Shown here in pieces: positions 12,545 to 26,200 of a stretch of DNA of 64,000 bases. The translations under genes were made by a program, and so were the position numbers. The stretch is from Antedon mediterranea. Taxonomy: Eukaryota; Echinodermata; Crinoidea; Comatulida; Antedonidae. The DNA is taken from the NCBI RefSeq assembly GCF_964355755.1, contig NC_092671.1, positions 255,001 through 319,000 of the forward strand, in the 5' to 3' direction. The notes beneath the pieces are model-generated. The model had not been told where the DNA came from, made no database searches, and was given only the letters and a program-made list of their open reading frames with translations. Positions within the stretch are counted from its first letter, which is position 1. Each line of letters opens with the position of its first letter.

Positions 12545-14237
12545 GAATTTATTTGTTTAAGTAAAATATTACTTAAAATGAGTATTCATTTATCGTTCTT
12601 AAAATAAATTTTTAGTGATTTATATTTTATAGAATTCTTGTTTCAAGCAATTTTTTTCCCAATATAAGTAAGAATTTACGAATTTTAATTTGATAGAATT
12701 CTTGTTTCAAGCAATACTTTTCTTAAAATAAGTAAACATTTACTGGTTTTTATTTGATAGACTTCTTGTTTACTTATTTTAAAAAAAGTTTTGCTTGAAA
12801 CAAGAATTCTACAAATAAAAATCGGAATATTCTTACTTATTTTAAGAAATATATTGCTTGAAACAAGAAAACTAAAAATATAAATCGGAATATTCTTACT
12901 TATTTTAAGAAAAATATTGCTTAAAACAAGAATTCTAAAAAATACAAACCGGAATATTCTTACTTATTTTAAGAAAAATATTGCTTGAAACAAGAATTCT
13001 ACAAATAAAAATCGGAATATTCTTACTTATTTTAAGAAATATATTGCTTGAAACAAGAATTCAAAAAATACAAATCGGAATATTCTTACTTATTTTAAGA
13101 AAAATATTGCTTGAAACAAGAATTCAAAAAATACAAATCGGAATATTCTTACTTATTTTAAGAAAAATATTGCTTGAAACAAGAATTCAAAAAATACAAA
13201 TCGGAATATTCTTACTTATTTTAAGAAATATATTGCTTGAAACAAGAATATTAAAATTAAAAATCGGAATATTCTTACTTATTTTAAGAAAAATATTGCT
13301 TAAAACAAGAATTCTAAAAAATACAAATCGGAATATTCTTACTTATTTTAAGAAAAATATTGCTTGAAACAAGAATTCTACAAATAAAAATCGGAATATT
13401 CTTACTTATTTTAAGAAATATTTTGCTTGAAACAAGAATTCAAAAAATACAAATCGGAATATTCTTACTTATTTTAAGAAAAAAATTGCTTGAAACAAGA
13501 ATTCAAAAAATACAAATCGGAATATTCTTACTTATTTTAAGAAAAATATTGCTTGAAACAAGAATTCAAAAAATACAAATCGGAATATTCTTACTTATTT
13601 TAAGAAAAATATTGCTTGAAACAAGAATTCAAAAAATAAAAATCGGAATATTCTTACTTATTTTAAGAAATATCTTGCTTGAAACAAGAATTCTATAAAA
13701 TACAAATCGGAATATTCTTACTTATTTTAAGAAATATCTTGCTTGAAACAAGAATTCAAAAAAATACAAATCGGAATATTCTTACTTATTTTAAGAAATA
13801 TATTGCTTGAAACAAGAATTCTATAAAATACAAATCGGAATATTCTTACTTATTTTAAGAAATATATTGCTTGAAACAAGAAAACTAAAAATATAAATCG
13901 GAATATTCTTACTTATTTTAAGAAAAATATTGCTTGAAACAAGAATTCTATTTTAAAAAATCGATAAATTGTTACTTATTTTAAGGCAGATACTGCTTAA
14001 AACAAGAATGAAAAAAGCAATTAAATTCTTGGTAAGAATATTGTTCTTAAAGTATTATTTCTTGGTAAGAATAATTTTCTTGATAAGAATTTGTGTGATT
14101 CTTGTTAAGAATTTTACGATTCTTGGTAAGCCAAAAAGTATTGAAATACGGACAAGTCAAAATTTACTTGTTTCAAGAAATATTTTGCTTGAAACAAGTT
14201 TTTTTTTTCTTAAAACAAGAATCAGAATTTTGCTGTG
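12545..14237. repeat. right subterminal array (61-bp unit)
   Basis: From about 12775 to 13960 a 61-bp unit with landmarks ATTCTTACTTATTTTAAGAA, TTGCTTGAAACAAGAATTC and ACAAATCGGA repeats roughly 18-20 times. Before about 12770 the same words occur in reverse orientation, so the array contains an internal fold-back point. The last 250 bp are degenerate and lead to the CACAGC terminus at 14237. Open frames of 128 and 112 codons (repeating LETRI-QKIQIGIFLLILRK) are repeat artefacts. Confidence 0.9.
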
Positions 14238-15411
14238 TTTACTCAGGTACTGAGCTGATACAGAGTGCCCTCAGCTCTCCTCTCCTTATGTTAATACGAT
14301 AGGGATATATAGTAAAATAGCTCATATATCCATTTTTCCTGAATAAGAATAAAACATAAAAGTTATGATAAGTCTATTATATATATTTCCCTCTGAATTA
14401 GTTATAACTTGTTTTTAAAAAACTCGTTAATCACCATACATTAATTCATATAGAATGAAGTCTACAGAGACAAACATACCAACACAGTGTTTGGGTTTTT
14501 GTGTGTGGGTCCATGTATTTCTAATGCGAATAAAGTCAATATAAGTCGATGACCTGCAACTCTACACCCTACACATTTATTGTTAAAAATCCTCTTGTAG
14601 GATTGTTCAAATAAGTTACGGTACAACGGACTTTGAACAGTACAATTATTGACTTCTTGTTTAGCGGTAGTTTAACAACTAAATGTTCGATCTGTCTACT
14701 TTTTGTATATGGATGGCAATAAATATTACAATTACAATTACAACAATATTAGTAATGTGATCGAACCGATGTTATTATGTTTAGATGTTATATTATATGA
14801 TGACAGTGCTGATCTTAGTCTTCGTTTTGTTATACAATACATAAGAATCAGTCCTCCAACATAATTCATTACCGTATATCGAAGCCTTATTTCCTCAATA
14901 CTATATTAATACGCGTCAGCAGCGACAGATAATAGCAACCTAGTATTCTTCAACATTGTATTATAGAGTAGCTGAAAAGAAGTCTATTTTGATGAAAGAT
15001 GTAAGCGTGTTGTGTAGTCATTTTTCCTCGTCAGTTATATCATCTTGTAAAGGATTCTTTCTTGTCAAACGACAACTTGACAAGGCAACCGGATTTGCGT
15101 ATATTATCATTAATTACATATTATCTATCACCGAACTGAGTAAGCAGACGATAGCGGACCCATTTCACCAGTTTTGTGGTTTAGACATTACTTTTCCTAC
15201 TTTCCGTTGGAATTAACCAATCATAGGTAAACCATGAAACACTTTGTTTCCGAATGCTGGCGCATGTTGAGGAGTGAGTCTAATAATTAGAGTGTGCACC
15301 CGTTCTCCATACAGACGTTGTTTTGGGTATCGTTTGCCGTTGGTTAATATGATACATCGTTCATGCTTCTCTGCTTAGTTGTTGTGAGCTCTTTCGTGAA
15401 TATATAAGACA
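14238..15411. other. region upstream of the receptor gene
   Basis: This should contain the 5' UTR and promoter of the receptor whose start codon is at 15412. No clear TATA box or initiator can be placed with confidence. An ORF of 86 codons at 14956-15216 shows no recognisable domain. The 19-base word GTCGATGACCTGCAACTCT sits at 14545-14563. Confidence 0.4.
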
Positions 15412-16147
15412 ATGTTGTGCTTACGTTTTTTGTGGATTTTTCTGGCTGTGACGGAAGTAGAGGCATTAATATGTGAAGAACAAGTGAACAGTGATAATGA
15501 ACTTAAAATGTTATTTATGACGACGTACAATGAGGTTCTCCCGTCCCGGAGGACGCCCTTTACATTTGATCTTGTATACCCTAGCGTAGATTTAGCGTTA
15601 GAATATGTTGACAGTGTCGGTCTCTTGTCGGCATTGAATAGGAACGTAACTTGGAAAGATACAGAATGTAGCCATGTCACGCCCATGATAGATACTGTGG
15701 AATTCCATGAAAAAATGGGTAACGTTTTGTTTGGACCTTGCTGTGAGTATAGTGCCGCTCCAGCAATTCGACTCGCCAGTCGATGGGATATGCCAGTGGT
15801 TACTGTTGGGGCTTTGGCAGCGGATTTTAATGACAAACAATCACAGTTCAGGTTACTAACCAGAGTGCATTCTCCTTACACAATGTTTGGTGAAACTCTA
15901 AATGCGTTTTTTCGAAGATACGAATGGAAACATATTGGAATGATAATTGCTTCGACTGACAAAACCTACAATCCTGAAGTTTTGTCAAGGTCTTTTTTCT
16001 TTGCATGCGGCGGTGTCCAGGTAGGACTTAACAAAACTGGAGATAAAAGCTATGAATTTATTTTCCATGTAGTTGAGAATCAAGATGACCTGAATAAAGA
16101 TGAATATATACGAAACATGTTGAAAGAAATATCTTCAAAGTCAAGGG
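15412..16147 (+). CDS. natriuretic-peptide-receptor-like receptor guanylate cyclase, exon 1
   Basis: Encodes residues 1-245 plus the first base of codon 246. Residues 1-19 are a signal peptide (MLCLRFLWIFLAVTEVEA), which supports this start. Residues 30-245 match the membrane-distal lobe of the ANF-receptor ligand-binding fold: NVLFGPCCEYSAAPAIRLAS (104-123), the DMPVVTVGA strand (126-134) and RRYEWKHIGMIIAS (168-181) correspond to conserved NPR/receptor-cyclase blocks. Cys86 and Cys111 are placed to form the first conserved disulfide. N-glycosylation sequons are N78-V-T and N207-K-T. Such receptors bind extracellular peptides and make cGMP through a cytoplasmic cyclase, which is not in this window. 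The exon ends at a GTAAGC donor (16148), phase 1. An NPR-C-like clearance receptor without cyclase cannot be excluded. Reading on gives a false stop at 16266. Confidence 0.9.
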
Positions 16148-16199
16148 GTAAGCAACGATGCAGTTTATTATTAAATGATGCATTAATATCAATAATCTC

Positions 16200-16222
16200 G
16201 CGCGCACAAACTTTGTGCGCGC
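16200..16222. repeat. short perfect GC-rich hairpin near the exon 1 donor
   Basis: Arms GCGCGCACAAA and TTTGTGCGCGC flank a single C, giving 11 paired bases with a one-base centre, 52 bp inside intron 1. It stands out in AT-rich surroundings. No function is assigned. Confidence 0.85.
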
Positions 16223-19200
16223 CGGAAATGTTTTTACGTCACGTACTGACAAAATACAGAATTTGAGTTGGGTCAGGTACCGTGTCAGAGTACAAACCCA
16301 TGTAAAAACTGGCAAAAAACGTCTCTTATACTCTCAAAGTGCACTTTTTATATACTTTATATTCAACAGCATTGAACATTCTCTATTTCACTGTTAAATA
16401 ATTTTGGAGCCCACCCATCGCCATCTTTTTTCCCCAAGTGTACGATGACTTGATATTGTTAGTAAACTGTTATTGATATATTTCATATCGTTGTTTGTAC
16501 GTATATACAATAGCAAGTTAATATTAAGCCTGATAATGAGATGCATAGTAAAATGTCATGATGATGTATATGTGTAGAATGTGATGAGAGCTGTCATGGA
16601 TATTCCAAAACGAGCATTATTCCTTTTATTATCACATTGCTACTAAATCTGATTAGGCAAAAAGTATACTTTCTCAACTTCCATCCTGATATATTATGAT
16701 ATAAGTCAGCCGCCTAATTAATTATTTCAGAATTATATGAGAAGTAATTCAGCATGTAAGTTATCACAAGCACACGTGATTTTTCATTAATTCGGTACGC
16801 ACTTGACAACCCGGATGTAATCAATTTAGTGTGTATTTTTCAGGGGTAATATACGACATGGGTCCAATATCATAATTTTGAAATGCATTTAATTTTCATA
16901 AATCAAATACGGTACGGTAACTTTATAAACGTATGCAACGCCATCGGTATCACTAATGTTAATAAATATATGGTATGTCTCATCTTCGTCATTTTTCAGT
17001 TAAACAATTGCTAAAGAAAATACTCATGTCTGTTCCTCTTTTGCATACAGCACAACCTTCACATTTTTGTTATTGAACCGTTTTGCTTGTGTTTTTTTGT
17101 GTATATAAGTATTGAATTTGAAACCGAATATAGTAATATATTTTTCTGTCATTTTTATTTTAGATTTTCATGTCAAAAACATAATTGCAAACTTTTTATG
17201 ACACGTACAACAAACCTATTTTAAACAAAGTCGACATTTTGAGAGATTAGCATGTTTGTCAATCCTATGCATTTTAATATATCTATCCTATTCAATAAAA
17301 TTCTATTCGTTTTCCTAATTGTTTTCTTGAAATATCCCCGCCGCTAAACATCAATTGTCATTATTCGTGTAACATAATGCACGGTTAATCTATCGAGTTT
17401 GTACACTGTATGATTATTATATATAAGCCTCACTCATTGCGAGCATAAATCGTTTAAGAGTTAAATTAAACGCAGGTGACCTTTCATGTTTGTAAGTTCT
17501 CAAAAAATTAATATATCTTTGGCAGTCATGCAGTCATTAAAAGAATTCATAGTTTTCATGCCGCATATATGATAGATACAATTTTAAAACCATAACTGCT
17601 AAAAACATAAATATTTCATTGAATCAAAATTAATCATTTAACAATACGAAATGTATATCCTTTGTTTTAATACGCTCGTGTTTTCACTTAACTCAACTCA
17701 ACTCTGACATTTTTCGTCACCGTAAATGATATTATTGTTTTTCCTACTGATGCGTTGAGGTTGGTAATAAGGAGTGTCATTAATGTATTTTGATGTGAGC
17801 CAATATTATAACAAACAATCCCTTTGGACGTATAGATGACAAATATCGTGGAAAAAACAACGATATTATTATTTTTTTACAATTACTTTTCTAAGTATAG
17901 GGGATTAGATGTATTGACATCGCGATTCACCAGCCAACAAATCCATAGATTCGTGTAGCGTGCGCGATAATGCATCTTAAACACGTTAGCTTTGATTCAC
18001 ACGTAAATCATAACCTGTTTGCATCCGAAAAATTAATTTCTGAGAAGACAATTAAGCCTTATAGCTTATATCAATTGTTTTTATACTACATTTGTATTTG
18101 CGTTCAAGGTTTCGAATTTGTCGGTAAAAATTGAAGAAAAATAATGTTTCGAATAGTAGTCATAGCCTGTGTCTTGAAGAATGATCAGCATAACATTGTT
18201 TGAGAGATACTTGGATAATTATGTCGACTCCGTTACAAATAGTCACCCAATTCCCACTTTATGTAATGATATGGTACTTATTTAAATACGTGTTTTGAAT
18301 AAAGCGTCACATTATTCTTATAGCAATGTGAAAAGGCCTACTGAATTTCAGTTTTCATATTCGTTCAGCCATATCAATCAAAAGTGATTTAACAAACATA
18401 AACGTTTCCAGCCAGCTTGTCAGCTCATTACCTAAACATAGGGTCTGGAAGAAGGTAAACTAATCATGAGAGTGGATAATGTATTCGAGGGGCAGGGAAG
18501 ATATTATAACATGATGATACTTGTAACATATTCCCAGCCTTGTATCAATTGCCTTAATTAGGATTTTATGTTATTACTTAGCTATCCCGTTTCCCCAATC
18601 CATTTACAGATTGACAATTGACGAAGATTGTTAAAATTAATTTGATAACAGAGCACAACAGTTACAGTATATACCTTTGTTTTCTTTAAGTTCGGTATAG
18701 AATTGGAATAAGTGTGTCTTATGAGAAAGTGATTGTTGATATATCCATTGTACCAGTGTTATTATTAGCTCACATGTTGTCATACAAATTGATAATACAT
18801 CTAAACAGTATTTGTGTGAAACAAACATTTTATTCCATCTCTATCTCTGTAATTAGTTATTATTTGATAGAAGCTTTTCGCATAAATTATTTTCAGTGTC
18901 TTGCATTGGTATACGCAGACAGCAGAATAATTACTAACTTCCACATTAAAAAGCAAAAACTTATGTGGGTAACTTTGTCTTTAGATCTTTGTGATCTCCA
19001 TGATTCAAACGCCATAACAAGATTATATTTGCTATAATAATAATATAATATTAATAATCCATTCAACTGCACAAAAATTGTCACATATGAATAGTAATTA
19101 GATCATGGTTGATTAGTCCGCTGTTATGAGGCGTGATTAATGAGACCTCTGAGATTGTCCTTTCAATACGATGTAGGCACTATTATTATTAGACAGAGGC

Positions 19201-22200
19201 GATTAATACAATTATTACACGGGATTAGAGCATGCACAGTTATCCCAACTGATTGATTAGGTATTTCTATTTTACACTATTTAGTCTATAGTGGCTGACA
19301 TTCCCAACATGAGACAAACCGTTTAATATCATTTACGTCAATTTAATTTATTTACTTGGTTTTTCTATTCAATTTGGAGTTTGGACGTGGATTTGCATTA
19401 AGGTGGGAATATTTACCAGTAACCTGCTCTGCTGAAAATGGAAAAATACCATTTATGTGACATTTATCCAGCATAGGTATGTACAGTATTTATATTAGGA
19501 AGGCTTGATAAAGCTGTCGTACTGGCATCCTAAAACAACATGACGATAAAAACATCCCATATCATTATAAGCACTTTTAAACACGTTTACCCGATTGTAT
19601 CACGACAGGTAATATCCGATGATGATCGGTATAACATTGCTTCGGGCAAATGTCCAAACTTTTAACGTCTCAAGCGATTTTAATACAATGTTCTCGTCAC
19701 CCATCATTACGGCATTTCAATCAACCCATGAACCAAACAAAATAACTAGTCTTAGCGCATTATGTAGCTGGACAAAACATTTTCTGGGTGTACACATTTA
19801 TCTGGTGATTTAATTAAATGTTTGCAATTTCCAGGGACTGATAGGAAAAAAAGCTATGTGGATCCACAACAGCCTCTGTCAATAATCTATTTATTGGAAT
19901 TTGTAGCAACATTATTCAACACGTACCATTAGGGACGAGATGTTTCTTTAAATCAACAGTGCAAGGCACCAATTATAATATAATTATAATACATATACAA
20001 TATAATGTCGATCTATATAACGATAAAAATAATTAGGCCCTAATTCAAATAAAATATCAAAATAGCCCATTTCACTTAAGTATTCGTAGGTCTATCACTA
20101 CTTCTAGGAACTAGACAGCTGCACAGAGCCTAATTTGGAAGACGTGCTTCTTCCCATATAGTATGTATACCGTACACATACAATGAAAACACTGCTCTTT
20201 TATTAAAATAACAGCTATCTAAATAGCTATCACCTTTCTTAGAATGTAGGCCGGTTCTAATCCTTTGAAGTAAAGTCCCGATAGGTTTTTTTTTTTATAT
20301 CATGATAAAATTGCTTCTAGTCCAGTTATGTTTATGTCACATTTAATTTAATAAATTGTATATTTCTATGATTGATTGATTTATTTTTAGTAGATTTTTT
20401 TTTTCTTTTTTGTAAGGATCAACGGAAACGTCAGTCACAAATGGTATCCATCCTACATTTTTTACTTCACTACATTGACCGTAAAAATTATCTGAATAAT
20501 TTTAAATAAGTTATTAGCCTTGTAGGTGTGAACATTATTTCCCAATGATAATTGTATTTATTTATTTCCATATCGTACGTTCAACCTCCATTAGAAAATT
20601 CTGTATAAAGATAATCATATCAATATGTTTAGACCAGGTTTTATAGGCCTAAGTATGGCCCTAATGACAAATTTAAACAATCATGTTAATTTATCATTCT
20701 AACTCAAGGTAAATCAAACGTTCATACCTTCATATTAGATGAAATTGTCTAAAATTATTATATTATCAATATGATCGTAATACTTCAGAGAATAAAAGAT
20801 TTAAGATGATAATAATGACATAAATTTAAACAAAATACGCATGCATTTTAATTCCAGTTTTCGTTGATTCATATTACAACGGAGTCACACAAGAAGTATG
20901 TATTGTGTAGTTTTACTTTAGGCTTGAGCAAAATCTACAAGATTGTACTGTACACCTGATATTACTGTCTTGTATCAGGACTGATGTTTGTCTTGTAATA
21001 GAAACGTGGTTTTGCCTATGACCCTGAAGCGAAAGTGCTACTAACTATTTTGTGATTTTTTTCTTCATATTTTATGACAATGTGCTGTGATCAGTCAAAT
21101 TATAATTCTTCTTTTATTCTATTAGACGTGATAGTGTATGTAACCTTCAAATAACTGCTGAAAATCAACCATAATTTCTGTTTTAAGTGTTGCAGTGTCA
21201 AATCATGTTTATGCTACTAGAACCATGAACTAATATTAATACAAATACATTTCTTATACTCAGTTGTTGCATGAAGTGGTTTGAGTGTGTGTTTGTTGTT
21301 TTTCTTTATAAGAACCAACTTTTGTTCCCGGAGTTTGACCCGGTCATAAGTACCAATAATAATAATCAATACTTACGATTCACTTTAATATTCTCCTTCT
21401 TCTTATGGTTATATATTTTTTTTTTTGGCTGGTTGTGATTGGTAGTAAAAAATACGCGGTATAGTTCAGTTTGGTTTAGTGCAGTATAAATAAATGTCAG
21501 TTTGGCGCGCCATAGTGGTAATTTTAACAAAAAAACGTCCTGATTATTCGTTATACGACGTAGACACGGAAAACAAATATTTAACTATCCAAGTTTGAAC
21601 TGAAAAACTTTTATGGGGCTGGGTATATAGTGTACTATACTGAACTCACCATCGTTTGACAGAATCCAAGGTATTTTAATATATTAATTCAATACATGTT
21701 GTAAAGCATTAATATTGTGTTTTACTGAAAGATTCGCCATTCAACTAACTTATTGATATGCAAATTCCAGAGAGCTCAGGCATTATGTTCGACGACTTAC
21801 GTTAAGTGTTGTTTAAAAATTGAATATTATATCCACATGCATTATGCATTATATCTGCTAAAACATCAATCATAATTAAAAATGAATGTGGTATGTAATG
21901 ATGTGTTTCGCGGTATGTTAAAATGTTTAAATAGCATTTATGCGCGGTATCGTATCAATTTCGAGTATACTAATGAAATGAAAATTATGACGGTCATAAT
22001 ATAATTGCAATAATAAAATAGCTGTTAGAAATCGTTTACTTCTTTTGAATAATCGAACATGCTTAGTATTGATATAGAAACGTAAAATGTTATGGCCACA
22101 GCAATGATTTTTTGTTAAATATAAATGTTTGAATGAATTGGAGTAGGCCTACCTGTTATGTACCAACACAAAATAGAGATACTCGCGTCTAGTTATGATA

Positions 22201-23174
22201 TACACAACTTATAGCATAGATATAATAACCTATGCTCACACCTATAGTTCAAAATACACAACGTATCTCATTATATAAAGTAGATACTCTGTCTATGATG
22301 AGAATCCTGTCAAGCAATTATACTGTATTGAGTTATGTGTGTGTTTACTTAAATTATTATAACTGTTATTTTGTTTACGTACCTCTATTTGATAGAAATA
22401 AACCTAATTTACCTTTCTAATCTTATTGATACTATTGGATGCATGTACATTATCTGGCCATGGAACATACATTGTGCTACTCTTAAAGGATTGTAGCAAT
22501 TTTGAAGCGAAAGCACATTCAGTAACTAGAAAGCCACTCCGAGAGTGCATACCTCCGCCTACTGTAAAATTCTCCTACATAAGATTTCTGCGGTAAAAAA
22601 CAAATATATATATATATATTTGTGTGTGTCTTAATGCTGTTTGTGATTTGGGCTAATTTCACTACAAGCATGTGTATGCGAGTTTGGTGTAATGGTTATG
22701 TAACAAGCCTTCCAATTAACAATGGCTTCAGTTGACTAACAATAGAACAGCAACGCGAAAATCAAACGAGTGAATTTGAAAAGAAAATAGGTTTTTTAAA
22801 CTACTGGCATCAAAAAACGTGAACATTAAATCAAATTATGTTTAAAATTACAAATCACAAATTATAACTCTTGCCTCTTGTACAAAAATAAAGTTTTTTG
22901 GACAAGTAGTTCTCGAGAAAATGCAATTTCAGTATACTTGTTACTTTAAGACTGCTCGCCGGCTTTTGAAAAATTATGTCCTATCTTTTAACACTAGCAG
23001 GTCTGAAAAGTATACTAAAAAGTGGTCCAGAATTGGGACAATGGTCCCAAAATTTAATGGAATGGTCCTTGACCACATATCTATCCGTATATTCATTTTG
23101 GTAAAGATCTTGTAATGACATGTATGGTAGTAATTTGGAGTCATTCGAATCAAAACTGTGAGCGCTAGAGTGAT

Positions 23175-23204
23175 GACAAACAAACAAACAAACAAACACA
23201 CAAA
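23175..23204. repeat. (CAAA)n microsatellite
   Basis: Five to six CAAA units followed by CACACAAACC. The flanking phrase (GTGAGCGCTAGAGTGATGA before, AACTGGCCGTCGC after) is more complex and could be the tail of a retroposed repeat, but this is not proved. Confidence 0.8.
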
Positions 23205-26200
23205 CCAAACAGATCAACTGGCCGTCGCAAAGCTGACGGGTTTAAAAGACGCGTGACGTTCCAGACAACGTTAATCTTAATGTTTAGTGTTCATCAAAAC
23301 ATGATTTGGCAAACGTACGAATAATGTTAATCATCACACTCTTCTTGATACTACAGTATAATTATTTGTTAGGGTTACAATCGCCATTAACGTAGACCTT
23401 CAATAAAATGCATGTATTGTTGTTTGGAGTGAATGTGCCTTTTGTCTGCTTTTGGTCATTTGTACTCATCAATACATTATTATGTTAGATAATGTATACG
23501 TGCTGTGTTCAGATGTGTGGTACATGTAATAACAAGAAATACGCCAATGTACATCTAATAACTTATACAAACACAATATGTGTGTTTACCTTGGCATTCA
23601 ATCTACTATCACGAATCTCGCACGAAAAAAAATCGTCGTCACAAATAGCTCCACATCACAAACGTATCTAATTCGTTCGGATGGATAGTAGAACATAGGC
23701 GTAATAGAACATAGTTAGAAAATAGACGGACATTTAGGATGGACCTATATGTATGTATACGAATATGAGTTATGGGCGCACGTAATAATTATCAAATACG
23801 TAAAAAAAGTTAAAGTAATGACTTAATGTGTGAGTTTTAGGTGCATAAGTGTATTATGTATAGGCCTAGTATAGAGTGGACGGCTACGTATAAAACAATA
23901 CCTGCCTATATAATATACTGTATATGCCTTGTATTTGTATTTGACCATATAATAACGGGAGAGGGTCAAAGTTTAAAATTGGCCTTAAACAAAAGCGCAT
24001 CATGTGTCATCCAGCCCATTTAACGGGTTCTTCCGTTCCCCACATTATTTCTTATTTTGTGTACTAGTTCGTACTTGAACTGTTATAAATCAAACCTTAC
24101 TCAATAAGTCGACATGTTTTTGAATGATGAACAGGTTTCCCTGACAACAAACAACACTTAGTGTTGAACTGACCGTATCATATTCACGTGTTCTGATGTA
24201 TTGTCATGTTTTTACTGCGTACATTATGCATTTAACACGCTCTCTGGATTAAAGTAACAACGAAACGTCTTACATTAACGACCGGGATGGCGTATCAAAT
24301 CACCATAGCTGCATTGACCTTATTCATTTCTTAGAAGAAAAAAAATCTAAATAACGATAAAGATACAGTAATGATATTATTATAGACTTAATATCATTCT
24401 TTGATTCGGTTATGTGAATATCTGAAGGAACAAGTATGTTGACTGTAGGCCTATTATTGTTTCTTTGTTGAAACATGCATATTTACTAAAAAATTATTAA
24501 TAAAAATAAACATATGCAGCTTCAATTAGGCGAACGAACATACATAACCAACACAGACCTGCTTAGTTCTTGTTTTGTGTTAATCACCCAATATTCGTCG
24601 ATCCCATAATATATTTTATAGACGCTATCATTTTACGTACCAAAAAGTACTCTTGTGCATCGTATAACATCATTCTCAAAAGTTTAATTACTAGAAGAAA
24701 AAAATACATAGGTTTTGTATCCTTTGGGATTTGAGCCTTGGTTGATTGAGTAATAATGTTTACATTTTAATTTTTAACTTTGTAATAACAAAATAAAGTG
24801 AATAAATTAGATGGTTCCTTGCACAACTCGTGAGAAATATAAATTGGTTCTGTGATGGGGAAGTTACTTTTCATCCACTAAAAGAATTGTTGTGTTGAGG
24901 TTCAGTTACCAATAGATATTTATAGAATGTTGATATACATGGTAGACAAATATTTGGTTGATGAGTTTTCCAGAGTTTTTCATCCCTAGTTTGTCCAGTC
25001 AGTGTCGTCGTCAATATTGACGTGTTTTTTTTTGGTTTTTTTTTGTGTAATTTTAATAATTACTATGCATTCACTTTTTTTTTGTTATTTGGTTTGTTTT
25101 CAATCATATAATGCTTTTTAATGATTGTTTATATTTTTTTGCGCCGTGTTGATAATACAACGTGATTTGTAATCATCTAATGTGTACGAACGTTATCAAT
25201 GCCATCTTAAACAACACCGCTAAAATGGAAAAGCGCATGCTCTTTTTAATGACCAGTGTATTTTTAAATAATACTTGGAAACGGAAAACTTTCAAACTAA
25301 AAGGTGTCACTGCTCTGAATCAATCGTCGCGATCAGGAAGATGAATATTGAATATGTTTAATGCTTGATGGGGAAGGGGGATTGGGTGTCGGATTAGCGG
25401 AACATATTAAACTCTGTATGTTCAATAACCTTTACATGTTCATCTGACATCAACATAACATAATTCGGTAGAAACTTGTTGGGTAGATTGTGAAATGGAC
25501 GCAAGTATACAGACACGGAAGTTTCGTTGCGTCGATGACAGCATGCCTGGCCTGTTTAGCCAAGTCACTCGTATCATTGCTTGGCAGCATACCCGATTGA
25601 TTTATGATCATACCAGATAATATGCTATTTTTGTTATCAAATGTTTTATTCATAATTTTTTTTAAACAGTATAACCTAAAAAAGATGCTGCTGATATTTG
25701 CCTGACCTAATAATTATACTAATAGGTGGTAATGATACATAATGCCAAATGATCATATTTTATCGGTAATATGTTAACAATTGATTCCACGACCTACATT
25801 TTCAATGTCATAAACAAAGTATTCAAAATTAGTTCAAGAAGATAAAATGGTATTATTTATGTTTGTGTAAAGAAGATGCTATTGAAAGATAATGGCTGGA
25901 GCCGTGTTTTCTATTAAAAGCTATTTTCTACTTGTTTTTACCTGCGGGCATTTTGCTTAGAAAAAGATCACAGGCTATTGTACAACAGAGATTACACAAT
26001 ACGTATTATTCATATCGCCGGGGGATTTGTTTACATCGGTATTTTATGTTACCTGATGTTGCAATAAAATTATTCATTGTGAATTGTAGTGTTATGTAAT
26101 GAAATAAAATGCCGCTTTGTGTTGCGAAAAAAACCTGAACGCCGCAGTTAAACTGATAATACCATTGCGCATAGTCAGACCATACTGTCAGCAATCAGAA

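Larger units (their letters stand above)
7371..14237. mobile_element. decayed CACTA/EnSpm-like DNA transposon with long subterminal arrays
   Basis: The left end starts CACAGCAAAATTTGAAATTC at 7371. The right end at 14237 reads, on the other strand, CACAGCAAAATTCTGATTC. Both are followed by CTTGTTTTAAG-type repeats. CACNG-type tips followed by dense subterminal repeats are the known architecture of CACTA/EnSpm elements, and TTCTTAAA/CAAGAA-type subterminal words are what I recall from fish EnSpm relatives. The interior holds two divergent broken genes: a zinc-finger transposase N-terminus (minus) and an accessory ORF (plus). Flanking triplets are CTT and TTT, so the expected 2-3 bp target duplication is not clearly preserved. 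The catalytic part of the transposase is missing, so the copy cannot move by itself. A foldback-type element is the main alternative. Confidence 0.65.

Noticed and set aside
12981-13698. ORFs of 128 and 112 codons rich in Ile/Leu
   Set aside because: Products of the 61-bp subterminal repeat, without independent coding evidence.
15375-15840. Minus-strand ORFs of 153 and 80 codons over exon 1
   Set aside because: Antisense shadows of the receptor exon.
16148-16266. C-terminal extension of the exon 1 ORF to a stop at 16266
   Set aside because: A GTAAGC donor at 16148 and exact in-phase continuation at 46514 show this is intron read-through; it might at most be a retained-intron isoform.
22679-22735. 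tRNA-like sequence with TTTGGTGTAATGGTTA
   Set aside because: Resembles an A box, but no B box or acceptor-stem pairing follows.
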